From assembly GCA_934553285.1 (NCBI GenBank), contig CAKTFD010000026.1, positions 1-21,658 of the forward strand: a stretch of DNA of 21,658 bases, written 5' to 3'. Every line of letters starts with the position of its first letter. Within the stretch, counting starts at the first letter, position 1. The translations under genes and the position numbers were made by a program. Below are positions 15,454 to 21,658 of the stretch, in pieces. The notes under the pieces were generated by a model. That model saw only the letters and a program-made list of their open reading frames with translations. It searched no databases and had not been told where the DNA came from. The DNA comes from an uncultured Faecalibacterium sp. (GTDB lineage Bacteria; Bacillota; Clostridia; Oscillospirales; Ruminococcaceae).

Positions 15454-16830
15454 TTACAGAGCAGTTTCTTCCAGCCATTGCTGGAAGCTGGCAACAGCGC
15501 GCTGGGCCTGTGCCATGTAACGCAGGCGCTTGTCCCGCGGGCGGCTTTCCGCCGGGAGCGGGGGCAGGATGCCCATGTTTGCGCCCATCGGCTGGAAATT
15601 TTTATTCTCGGTGGTCAGGTACTGCACCAGTGCACCGCACATAGTATCGGCCGGGGGTGCGGGCAGCTGCCTGCCCTCCAACCGGGCATACAGGCTGCGC
15701 GCCGCCAGCAGGCCGCAGGCAGCGCTTTCCATATAGCCCTCAAACCCGGTGATCTGCCCGGCAAAGAACACGTTGGGATGCGCTTTCAGGCACAGCTGTG
15801 CGCTGAGCACCCGGGGCGCGTCCAGAAAGGTGTTGCGGTGCATCACACCGTATCGCACAAACTCGGCATTTTCCAGGCCCGGTATCATGCTGAACACCCG
15901 CTTCTGCTCTCCCCATTTGAGGTTGGTCTGGAAGCCCACGATATTATACAGGGTGCGCTCCTTATTTTCAGCGCGCAGCTGTACATTGGCCCAGGGGCGG
16001 TGGCCGGTGTTGGGGTCCACAAGCCCCACCGGGCGCAGCGGGCCAAACCGCATGGTATCGGCCCCCCGGGCGGCCATGATCTCGATAGGCATACAGCCCT
16101 CGTACACGGTCACGGTATCGGCCTTTTTGCCATGGGCATCCGGGTCGGGCTTTGCGCTTTGCTCTGCGCCGGTGTCAAAATCGTGCAGGGGAGCGCGCTC
16201 TGCAGCGGCCAGCGCAGCGTGGAAGGCCTCGTACTCTGCCTTGTTGAAGGGGCAGTTCAGGTAATCGGCCTCGCCCCGGTCGTAGCGGGAAGCGGCAAAC
16301 ACCTTGCTGTAGTCTAGGCTCTCCGCCGTTACGATGGGGGCCACTGCATCGTAGAAGTGCAGCCGCTCATCGCCGGTCAGGCGGCCGATCTCGTCCGCCA
16401 GGGCGCCATCGGTCAGCGGGCCGGTCGCCACCAGGACAGGAGCGCTCTCATCAATTTTTTCCACCTGCTGGCGGTGGACGGTGATGTTTTCGCATTCCTC
16501 CACCATGCGGGTAACTGCAGCGCTGAACGCATCGCGGTCCACCGCCAGTGCGCCGCCGGCAGCCACGCGGGTCTGCTCGGCAGCGGTCAGCAGACGGCTG
16601 CCCATGCGGCGCATCTCTTCCTTCAGCAGGCCGGAGGCGGAATCCAGCCGCTCGGCTTTCAGGCTGTTGGAACAGATCAGCTCCGCAAAGCCCTCGCTTT
16701 TGTGGGCGGGGGAAAAGTGGGCGGGCTTCTGCTCGTACAGGTCCACCTGTACCCCCTTGCCTGCCAGCCAGAGCGCAGCCTCGCAGCCCGCCAGACCTGC
16801 ACCCAGAATGGTTACTTTATAATCGCTCAT
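15454..16830 (-). CDS. trmFO: tRNA (uracil-54-C5)-methyltransferase TrmFO, folate-dependent
   Basis: A 458-residue FAD enzyme that methylates U54 in tRNA using methylenetetrahydrofolate. It begins with the dinucleotide-binding motif GAGLAG (10-15). The cysteines implicated in catalysis in the family are at C53 (ICSNSL) and C246 (EGCMPIE), and the C-terminal FAD motif FAGQITGFEGYMESAA is intact. It is somewhat longer than the usual 435-440 residues, owing at least partly to a hydrophilic insert near 215-238. The ATG at 16830-16828 has a weak AAGGA site, and the gene starts 20 bases after topA, its usual neighbour. A CTA codon lies at 16317-16315. Confidence 0.97.
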   Translation of the reverse strand: MSDYKVTILGAGLAGCEAALWLAGKGVQVDLYEQKPAHFSPAHKSEGFAELICSNSLKAERLDSASGLLKEEMRRMGSRLLTAAEQTRVAAGGALAVDRDAFSAAVTRMVEECENITVHRQQVEKIDESAPVLVATGPLTDGALADEIGRLTGDERLHFYDAVAPIVTAESLDYSKVFAASRYDRGEADYLNCPFNKAEYEAFHAALAAAERAPLHDFDTGAEQSAKPDPDAHGKKADTVTVYEGCMPIEIMAARGADTMRFGPLRPVGLVDPNTGHRPWANVQLRAENKERTLYNIVGFQTNLKWGEQKRVFSMIPGLENAEFVRYGVMHRNTFLDAPRVLSAQLCLKAHPNVFFAGQITGFEGYMESAACGLLAARSLYARLEGRQLPAPPADTMCGALVQYLTTENKNFQPMGANMGILPPLPAESRPRDKRLRYMAQAQRAVASFQQWLEETAL

Positions 16831-16850
16831 TTGGTCTTTCCTTTTGTTTG

Positions 16851-18935
16851 TCAGTCCTTTTTGGGCACCGGCATCTCAAAGCCGCAGCCCTCCTTGGCGC
16901 AGTACAGCTTGCCGCCCTTGCGGAACAGGGTGCTGCCGCACTTTTCGCACTTGGTGGCAACGGGCATGTCCCAGGTCATAAAATCACAGTCCGGGTAGCG
17001 CTCGCAGCCATAGTAGATGCGGCCCTTGGAGCTTTTGCGCTCCAGCAGGCGGCCCTTGCCGCACTTGGGGCAGATGCCGCCGGTATCCTTGACCAGGCGC
17101 TTGGTGCCCCGGCACTCCGGGAAGCCGCTGCAGGCCAGGAACTTGCCGTACTTGCCCACCTTGATGACCATGGGCCGGCCGCACAGGTCGCACACCTCGC
17201 TGGAAGGCTCGTCCGGCACCTTGACCTTTTTGCCCTCCATGTTCTTTTCGGCCTGCTCCAGGCTGGCCTCAAAGCCCTGGTAGAAGTCGTCCACGGTCTT
17301 GCGCCAGTCGGCCTTGCCGCTTTCCACCTTATCCAGGTTCTTTTCCATCTGGGCCGAAAAATCCACATCCACGATGTGGGGGAACTGCTCCAGCATCAGC
17401 CCATCCACAGCCCGGCCCAGCAGGGTGGGCTTGAGCTTTTTCTGGTCCCGCTCCACATAGCCGCGGTCGATGATGGTAGTGATGATGGGGGCGTAGGTGG
17501 AGGGACGGCCGATGCCGTTTTCCTCCAGCGCCTTGATCAGGGTAGCTTCGGTGTAGCGGGCAGGAGGCTGGGTGAACTTCTGCTCACTTTTCAACTCCTT
17601 GAGCTTGAGCACCTGTCCCTGCTCCAGCGGGGGCAGGTTCGTTTCCTTCTTTTCCTTTTCGTCGGTGGCTTCCTCGTACAGGGCGGTAAAGCCATCAAAG
17701 GTCACGGTGTAGCCGCTGGCTTTGAAGCGGTAATCCGCCGCGCTGACCGTGACCGACACGGTATCCTGCTGGCAGTCTGCCATCTGGCTGGCCATAAAGC
17801 GGCTCCAGATCATGCGGTAGAGCTTGGCGGTATCGCCGCTGATGCTCTTATCCACCTCATCCGGGGTCAGGGAGGGTACCGAGGGGCGGATCGCCTCGTG
17901 GGCGTCCTGCGCTGCCGTGGCGCTCTTGGTCTTCCAGGTGCGCTTATAGGGGCAGATATACGCCTCGCCATAGGCACCGGCGATATACTCTCTGGCGGCA
18001 GCCACCGCCTCGTCCGAGATACGCAGGCTGTCGGTACGCATATAGGTGATAAGACCCATGGTGCCGTGCCCGGCGATATCCACGCCTTCGTACAGGGTCT
18101 GGGCAGCGCGCATGGTGCGGGTGGCCGTAAAACCCAGCCGGCGGGAGGCCTCCTGCTGCAGGGTACTGGTGATAAAGGCGGGGGTGGGCTGCTTTGCACG
18201 CTTGCCGCGCTTGAGTTCGCTCACCACATAGCTGGCCCCTGCCAGCCCCTGCTCGATGGCGCGGGCTTCGGCCTCGTTTTTAGGCAGCAGCTTTTTGCCG
18301 CTGGCATCCGAGGCAAGCCGTGCCACAAAGCTCTTGTGCCCAGCCCCCAGGGTAGCGTCCACGTTCCAGTATTCATCGGGCTTGAAGTTTTCGATCTCCT
18401 TTTCCCGGTCGTCGATCAGCCGCACCGCCACGCTCTGCACGCGGCCTGCGGACAGGCCCCGGCGCACCTTGCGCCAGAGGAACGGGCTGAGCTTATAGCC
18501 CACCAGACGGTCCAGCACACGGCGGGCCTGCTGTGCGTTGAACAGATCCTCGTCGATGGCGCGGGGGTGGGACATGCCCTCCTTCACGCCCTTTTTGGTG
18601 ATCTCGTCAAAGGTCACACGGTTCGGCTCGTGGGGGTCCAGCCCCAGGATGTTGGCCAGATGCCAGCTGATGGCTTCGCCTTCGCGGTCTGGGTCGGTCG
18701 CCAACAGCACGCCATCGGCGTGTTTGGCCTTGCTTTTCAGCTCCTTGATGAGCTTTTCCTTGCCTTTGATGCTGATGTACTGCGGGGTATAGCCATGCTC
18801 CACATCGATGCCCAGCTGGGATGCGGGCAGATCGCGGATATGGCCCATGCTGGCGGTGACCTCGTAGTCGTCCCCCAGATATTTGCCAATGGTCTTTGCC
18901 TTTGCAGGCGACTCCACGATAACCAGTTTCGCCAT
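16851..18935 (-). CDS. topA: DNA topoisomerase I
   Basis: A 694-residue type IA topoisomerase that relaxes negative supercoils. The toprim domain carries the N-terminal glutamate in VIVESPAKAKTIGKYLG and DPDREGEA (81-88). The active-site tyrosine is Y298 in GLITYMRTDS. Three C4 zinc ribbons close the protein (CDLC...C...C, CPKC...C...C, CEKC...C...C), the usual arrangement in Clostridia. The ATG at 18935-18933 follows AGAGGAG. An extended -10 promoter candidate is at 18999-19007, in the gap after dprA. Downstream it is followed by trmFO. Confidence 0.98.
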   Translation of the reverse strand: MAKLVIVESPAKAKTIGKYLGDDYEVTASMGHIRDLPASQLGIDVEHGYTPQYISIKGKEKLIKELKSKAKHADGVLLATDPDREGEAISWHLANILGLDPHEPNRVTFDEITKKGVKEGMSHPRAIDEDLFNAQQARRVLDRLVGYKLSPFLWRKVRRGLSAGRVQSVAVRLIDDREKEIENFKPDEYWNVDATLGAGHKSFVARLASDASGKKLLPKNEAEARAIEQGLAGASYVVSELKRGKRAKQPTPAFITSTLQQEASRRLGFTATRTMRAAQTLYEGVDIAGHGTMGLITYMRTDSLRISDEAVAAAREYIAGAYGEAYICPYKRTWKTKSATAAQDAHEAIRPSVPSLTPDEVDKSISGDTAKLYRMIWSRFMASQMADCQQDTVSVTVSAADYRFKASGYTVTFDGFTALYEEATDEKEKKETNLPPLEQGQVLKLKELKSEQKFTQPPARYTEATLIKALEENGIGRPSTYAPIITTIIDRGYVERDQKKLKPTLLGRAVDGLMLEQFPHIVDVDFSAQMEKNLDKVESGKADWRKTVDDFYQGFEASLEQAEKNMEGKKVKVPDEPSSEVCDLCGRPMVIKVGKYGKFLACSGFPECRGTKRLVKDTGGICPKCGKGRLLERKSSKGRIYYGCERYPDCDFMTWDMPVATKCEKCGSTLFRKGGKLYCAKEGCGFEMPVPKKD

Positions 18936-18998
18936 TCTTCTTTTTCTCCTCTATCTGTAACGTGCCCCCGGTGGGATGCACGGTCATTCACTCATATT

Positions 18999-19007
18999 AT
19001 TGTACCA
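18999..19007 (-). promoter_or_regulatory. Candidate extended -10 promoter of topA
   Basis: TGGTACAAT on the minus strand (19007-18999) matches the extended -10 form TGnTATAAT with one mismatch. No good -35 box is seen at 17 bases. Two small palindromes lie upstream: ACAGCTGT (19007-19014) and GGAAATATTCC (19031-19041). The predicted start is near 18992, giving a leader of about 57 bases. Confidence 0.5.
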
Positions 19008-19047
19008 CAGCTGTTGTGTGCTTTACCAGCGGAAATATTCCACAATT

Positions 19048-20175
19048 TTACCGCAGCACGTACCGCTGCCCCGGTTGTTTGAATACCCGGCCGGTCAGTT
19101 CCAGCTTCATCAGGGTGCCCAGCAGGGTGGACATGGGCAGGCCGGTGCTCACGCACAGTTCCTCCATGCCCACCGGTTTTGGCCCAATGCAGGCCAGCAC
19201 CCGGCGCTCGGTGTCGCTCATGGGCACCGGCTGTTTTGCGGTGACCTGCGCCGCGCTTTGCGGCTGCAGCCCCAAAGCGCCCCGCAGGTCGGCGGCACCG
19301 GCAACAGCGCGAGCACGGCCATCCCGCAGCAGGCCGTTTGTCCCTGCCGAGTTGGGGGAATAGATGCTGCCCGGCACCGCGTACACCGGTTTGCCGTACC
19401 GCTCGGCGTGGGCTACGGTGGACATGGTACCGCTTTTTTCCCGCGCTTCCACCACCAGCACGGCGGAGGAAAGCGCCGCAATGAGCCGGTTGCGCTGCAA
19501 AAAGCCGTTGGCGCCCACCCCCTCGCTCCGGGGTGGGTACTCGCTGATAACGCAGCCCTTCTGCTCGATCTTATGCCGCAGCGGGAGGTTGGCCACCGGA
19601 TAGGTATGGTCGATGGCTACGCCCATCACCGCGATGGTGGGGCAGTTGTTCCGCACTGCAGCCCGGTGCCCGGCACTGTCCAGCCCATCGGCCAGACCGC
19701 TGACGATCACCGCCCCGTTCCTGGCCAGCTCCCCGCCGATATCTGCTGCGGCGTTCAGGCCGTATTCGGTGGGCTTGCGGCTGCCCACGATGCCCACTGC
19801 CCCCGGCTCGTTGAGCCAGCGCGGGTCGCCGGTGCAGTACAGCACCAGCGGCATATCCGGGATACGGGAAAAGGCCAGCGGATAGTCCGGGTCGTCAAAA
19901 GGCAGGATGCGCACCTGCAGGGCATCGCACTGCATCACCAGCTCATGGTAGGCTTCCGGGTCCAGCTGGGCAGCGCGTTTAAAGGCCGCTTCCCCTGCCG
20001 CCTGCCGGAACTCTGCCGTTTCCCGTGCTTCCCAGGCTTCCTGCGCGCCGCCAAAGGCGTCCAACACCCGGCCTGCGTGGACACTGGCCGGCCCCAGCAC
20101 CTGTGCCAGCCACAGCCAGCACAGCAGCGGGTCCGGTGCAGGTTCCGGCGGGAACAGGCTGGTCTGCCCGGTCAC
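19048..20175 (-). CDS. dprA: DNA-processing protein DprA (Smf)
   Basis: A 375-residue protein that loads RecA on incoming single-stranded DNA during natural transformation. It has a helical N-terminal region (about 15-80). A Rossmann-like DprA domain follows with GIVGSRKPTEYG (128-139), VSGLADGLDSAGH (158-170), QRNRLIAALSSAVLVVEA (227-244) and AVPGS (266-270). A C-terminal winged-helix domain spans about 320-375. The GTG at 20175-20173 overlaps the TGA of the upstream methyltransferase gene as GTGA and follows GGGAGGAG (20181-20188). The longer upstream in-frame ATG start would run far into that gene and is rejected. Presence of dprA does not show competence, since other com genes are not visible. 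Confidence 0.95.
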   Translation of the reverse strand: MTGQTSLFPPEPAPDPLLCWLWLAQVLGPASVHAGRVLDAFGGAQEAWEARETAEFRQAAGEAAFKRAAQLDPEAYHELVMQCDALQVRILPFDDPDYPLAFSRIPDMPLVLYCTGDPRWLNEPGAVGIVGSRKPTEYGLNAAADIGGELARNGAVIVSGLADGLDSAGHRAAVRNNCPTIAVMGVAIDHTYPVANLPLRHKIEQKGCVISEYPPRSEGVGANGFLQRNRLIAALSSAVLVVEAREKSGTMSTVAHAERYGKPVYAVPGSIYSPNSAGTNGLLRDGRARAVAGAADLRGALGLQPQSAAQVTAKQPVPMSDTERRVLACIGPKPVGMEELCVSTGLPMSTLLGTLMKLELTGRVFKQPGQRYVLR

Positions 20176-20954
20176 AGGCTCTCCTCCCGGAAATGCCACA
20201 GCAGGATGCTGCCCGCGATACCGGCGTTCAAGCTCTCTACCCGGTCGGTCATGGGGATGCGCACCGTGCTGCTGCAGGCCGCGATGGTTTCCTCCGTCAG
20301 GCCCTGTCCCTCGCTGCCGATGACCACGCACACACCGCCGGGATACCCGGATTTTGCCGCGCTCAGCGGCTGGGACTGGTACAGCGCCGCCGCCAGGCAG
20401 GTGATGCCTTTTTCCCGCAGCAGCGCAATGGTCTGCGGCATGGCACCGGCCTCGATGACCGGGATGCGCACCGCCGCGCCCATGGAGGCCCGCAGGGTCT
20501 TGGGGGCATAGACGCTGGCGCAGCCCTCGCTCAGGATAACGCCATCAAAGCCAAAGGCCGCCGCGCTGCGCAGCAAGGTGCCCACATTGCCGGGATCCTG
20601 CACACGCTCCAGCGCCAGATACCGCCCGCCGGTGCGCACCTCGTCCAACGTATGCACCGGGGTGCAGAACACCCCGAACACCCCCTGATGGGTGCCCACA
20701 TCCGCCAGCTTATCCGCCACATGGTCCTCTACCAGATAGTGTTCCCCCGGCAGGGAGGTAAGCTCCGGGCATTTTTCCAGCGCGTTCTCGGTATAAAACA
20801 GGGTCTCCAGGCTGGCTCCCCGGACAAGCTCCGGGCACAGCTTGCGCCCCTCGGCCAGAAAGCGCCCCTCGGTGCGGCGGAATGCCGCGCTGGAAGCAAG
20901 GCGGCAGGCATATTTTATCTTTGCGTTTTCCCGGCTGGTGATCTTTTCGTCCAT
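20172..20954 (-). CDS. SpoU/TrmH-family RNA 2'-O-methyltransferase
   Basis: A 260-residue SPOUT methyltransferase. It has an N-terminal substrate-binding region (about 1-100) and the three knot motifs: ERVQDPGNVGTLLRSA (116-131), VVIGSEGQGL (210-219) and IPMTDRVESLNAGIAGSILLW (233-253). Homologues act on 23S rRNA (RlmB-like) or tRNA; the exact target cannot be told. The ATG at 20954-20952 follows GGGAGGG (20959-20965), which rules out a longer frame starting at 21080 inside the terminator region. It is coupled to dprA by overlap. Its location after rplT matches the rplT-spoU order common in Firmicutes. Confidence 0.93.
   Translation of the reverse strand: MDEKITSRENAKIKYACRLASSAAFRRTEGRFLAEGRKLCPELVRGASLETLFYTENALEKCPELTSLPGEHYLVEDHVADKLADVGTHQGVFGVFCTPVHTLDEVRTGGRYLALERVQDPGNVGTLLRSAAAFGFDGVILSEGCASVYAPKTLRASMGAAVRIPVIEAGAMPQTIALLREKGITCLAAALYQSQPLSAAKSGYPGGVCVVIGSEGQGLTEETIAACSSTVRIPMTDRVESLNAGIAGSILLWHFREESL
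20181..20188 (-). promoter_or_regulatory. Ribosome binding site fixing the dprA GTG start
   Basis: GGGAGGAG on the minus strand, five bases before GTG at 20175-20173, lies within the last codons of the SpoU-type gene. Confidence 0.75.
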
Positions 20955-20958
20955 GGGA

Positions 20959-20965
20959 CCCTCCC
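20959..20965 (-). promoter_or_regulatory. Ribosome binding site fixing the SpoU-type methyltransferase start
   Basis: GGGAGGG on the minus strand just ahead of the ATG at 20954-20952. The longer frame from 21080 would have to be translated across a strong terminator hairpin. Confidence 0.75.
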
Positions 20966-21007
20966 GATACTGTTTTATGCGTTCTGCTTTTTTACGGATA
21001 AAGATGC

Positions 21008-21054
21008 AAAAAGGGCAGCGTCTGCCGCAGGATCTCTGCGGCAGGGCGCTGCCC
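21008..21054 (-). terminator. Second, strong terminator hairpin between rplT and the SpoU-type gene
   Basis: In the minus-strand transcript GGGCAGCG (21054-21047) pairs with CGCTGCCC (21020-21013) and CTGCCGCAG (21044-21036) pairs with CTGCGGCAG (21030-21022). A small internal loop separates the blocks and the apical loop is five bases. UUUUU follows (21012-21008), then GCAUCUUUAU. This is a 17-pair stem with a proper U-run. Confidence 0.85.
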
Positions 21055-21096
21055 CGTTTGCCTTGTTTCCCTGGCCGCAAAAAATGCCCGGATACA

Positions 21097-21127
21097 AAAC
21101 GGACGCCCGCGTATACGCGCGGGCGTC
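21097..21127 (-). terminator. First terminator hairpin after rplT
   Basis: A perfect 10-pair stem, GACGCCCGCG/CGCGGGCGTC (21102-21111 with 21118-21127), has a six-base loop. On the minus strand it is followed by CGUUUUGUAU, a short U-run. It begins 18 bases past the rplT stop codon. Confidence 0.78.
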
Positions 21128-21144
21128 ACGATGCAAGGTCTTTA

Positions 21145-21495
21145 TCAGGCGTTCTTCACGGTCTCGACCAGAGCGGCAAAGCTCTGAGGATCGTTGATGG
21201 CCATCTCGGACAGCATCTTGCGGTTCAGCTCGATGCCTGCCTTCTTCAGGCCAGCCATGAAGGTGGAGTAGTTCATGCCCAGGGGGCGAACTGCATTGTT
21301 GATGCGGCAGATCCACAGGTTGCGGAACTGGCGCTTCTTCATGCGGCGGCCAGCCAGAGCGTAGTTGCCGCTCTTCATGACCTGCTGCTTGGCCATCTTA
21401 AAGTGCTTGCTCTTGCAGCCGTAGAAGCCCTTGGCCAGCTTCAGCATCTTCTTACGACGTTTGTGGGTCATGGTTGCGCCTTTGATACGTGCCAT
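21145..21495 (-). CDS. rplT: 50S ribosomal protein L20 (bL20)
   Basis: A 116-residue basic protein beginning MARIKGATMTHKRRKKMLKL, with FYGCKSKHFKMAKQQVMKS and the core block RQFRNLWICRINNAVR. It is complete and of the usual length. bL20 binds 23S rRNA early in large-subunit assembly and in other bacteria represses its own operon through the leader upstream of infC, which lies outside this window. The ATG at 21495-21493 follows AAAGGAG. rpmI is 55 bases upstream and two terminators follow. Confidence 0.98.
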   Translation of the reverse strand: MARIKGATMTHKRRKKMLKLAKGFYGCKSKHFKMAKQQVMKSGNYALAGRRMKKRQFRNLWICRINNAVRPLGMNYSTFMAGLKKAGIELNRKMLSEMAINDPQSFAALVETVKNA

Positions 21496-21550
21496 TTTTT
21501 ATATCTCCTTTAGTATCTCGTAGAAAATCTCTTGTGCCTGCGGCTCGCTC

Positions 21551-21658
21551 TTAGGCGTAGGGCAGCATGCTCTTGATGGTGGCTGCGTTGGTCTTATCAA
21601 CGTAGCTGGGCTGACGGTAGCCACGGGTCAGCTTGGTGGTCTTCTTGGTCAGGATGTG
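21551..21658 (-). CDS. rpmI: 50S ribosomal protein L35 (bL35), C-terminal 35 codons (cut by window edge)
   Basis: The last 35 residues begin HILTKKTTKLTRGYRQPSYV and end TIKSMLPYA before TAA, the typical C-terminus of bL35. The N-terminal part is beyond the window. The rpmI-rplT order is the universal infC-rpmI-rplT arrangement, so infC is expected just outside. Confidence 0.94.
   Translation of the reverse strand, partial: HILTKKTTKLTRGYRQPSYVDKTNAATIKSMLPYA

Noticed and set aside
9676..16317. A 2,213-codon open frame on the plus strand
   Set aside because: It is exactly in register with smc, rnc, plsX and trmFO on the other strand and stays open because those genes lack TTA, CTA and TCA codons. 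The translation is low-complexity, without recognisable domains, and the sense genes are certain.
16548..19082. An 844-codon plus-strand frame opposite topA
   Set aside because: Shadow of the topA codon pattern, with no ribosome site or domain of its own.
20176..20331. N-terminal extension of DprA to an upstream ATG
   Set aside because: It would be an out-of-frame reading of the SpoU-type gene; the GTG at 20175 with GGGAGGAG is the better start.
18976..20511. A 511-codon plus-strand frame opposite dprA
   Set aside because: In register with dprA and explained by codon avoidance.
20955..21080. N-terminal extension of the SpoU-type methyltransferase
   Set aside because: It would run across a strong terminator hairpin; the ATG at 20954 has a good ribosome site and a family-like N-terminus.
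1..21658. CRISPR arrays, tRNA or rRNA genes, insertion sequences, prophage or toxin-antitoxin genes
   Set aside because: No regularly spaced repeats, cloverleaf sequences, transposase or phage motifs were seen; the window is filled by core genes.

Overview
The window is a block of core chromosomal genes, every one on the minus strand, from a GC-rich low-GC-phylum relative. Gene order, protein sequences and codon choice point to the class Clostridia, family Oscillospiraceae/Ruminococcaceae, most likely Faecalibacterium or a close relative. The assignment rests on pattern recognition only, without a database search. I found no phage, plasmid, IS, CRISPR, tRNA or rRNA signature and no obvious accessory island.

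Read in the direction of transcription (high to low coordinates), the layout is as follows. The window opens with the 3' end of rpmI and complete rplT (ribosomal proteins L35 and L20), closed by two successive terminator hairpins. Next come a SpoU/TrmH-type rRNA methyltransferase and dprA, coupled by a GTGA overlap. A long tightly packed run follows: topA, trmFO, plsX, rnc, smc, ftsY, rdgB, a YhbY-type RNA-binding gene, nadD and yqeK. Many of these genes touch or overlap. An LCP-family cell-envelope gene with its own promoter sits between yqeK and the rsfS-leuS pair. After leuS, rpsU (58 codons) has a strong promoter with an A-tract upstream region and a clear terminator. Then come a YqeG-type HAD phosphatase and an endonuclease IV-like TIM-barrel gene, again overlapped by GTGA. 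The window ends with the promoter and first 14 codons of efp.

The genes serve translation (L35, L20, S21, EF-P, LeuRS, RsfS, YhbY, tRNA and rRNA methyltransferases), chromosome maintenance and DNA processing (TopA, SMC, DprA, endonuclease IV-like), RNA processing (RNase III), membrane lipid and envelope synthesis (PlsX, LCP), protein targeting (FtsY), and NAD and nucleotide hygiene (NadD, RdgB, YqeK).

The more interesting signals are sub-genic. TTA, CTA and TCA codons are nearly absent across about 6,000 codons, which creates very long but spurious antisense frames of up to 2,213 codons. Two copies of a hairpin-rich intergenic repeat lie in opposite orientations. Tandem hairpins sit immediately upstream of rnc and could be an RNase III autoregulatory site. 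leuS has no recognisable T-box leader. I do not see a previously undescribed multi-gene system here. No gene-free stretch exceeds 300 bases; the longest is the 240 bases ahead of leuS.
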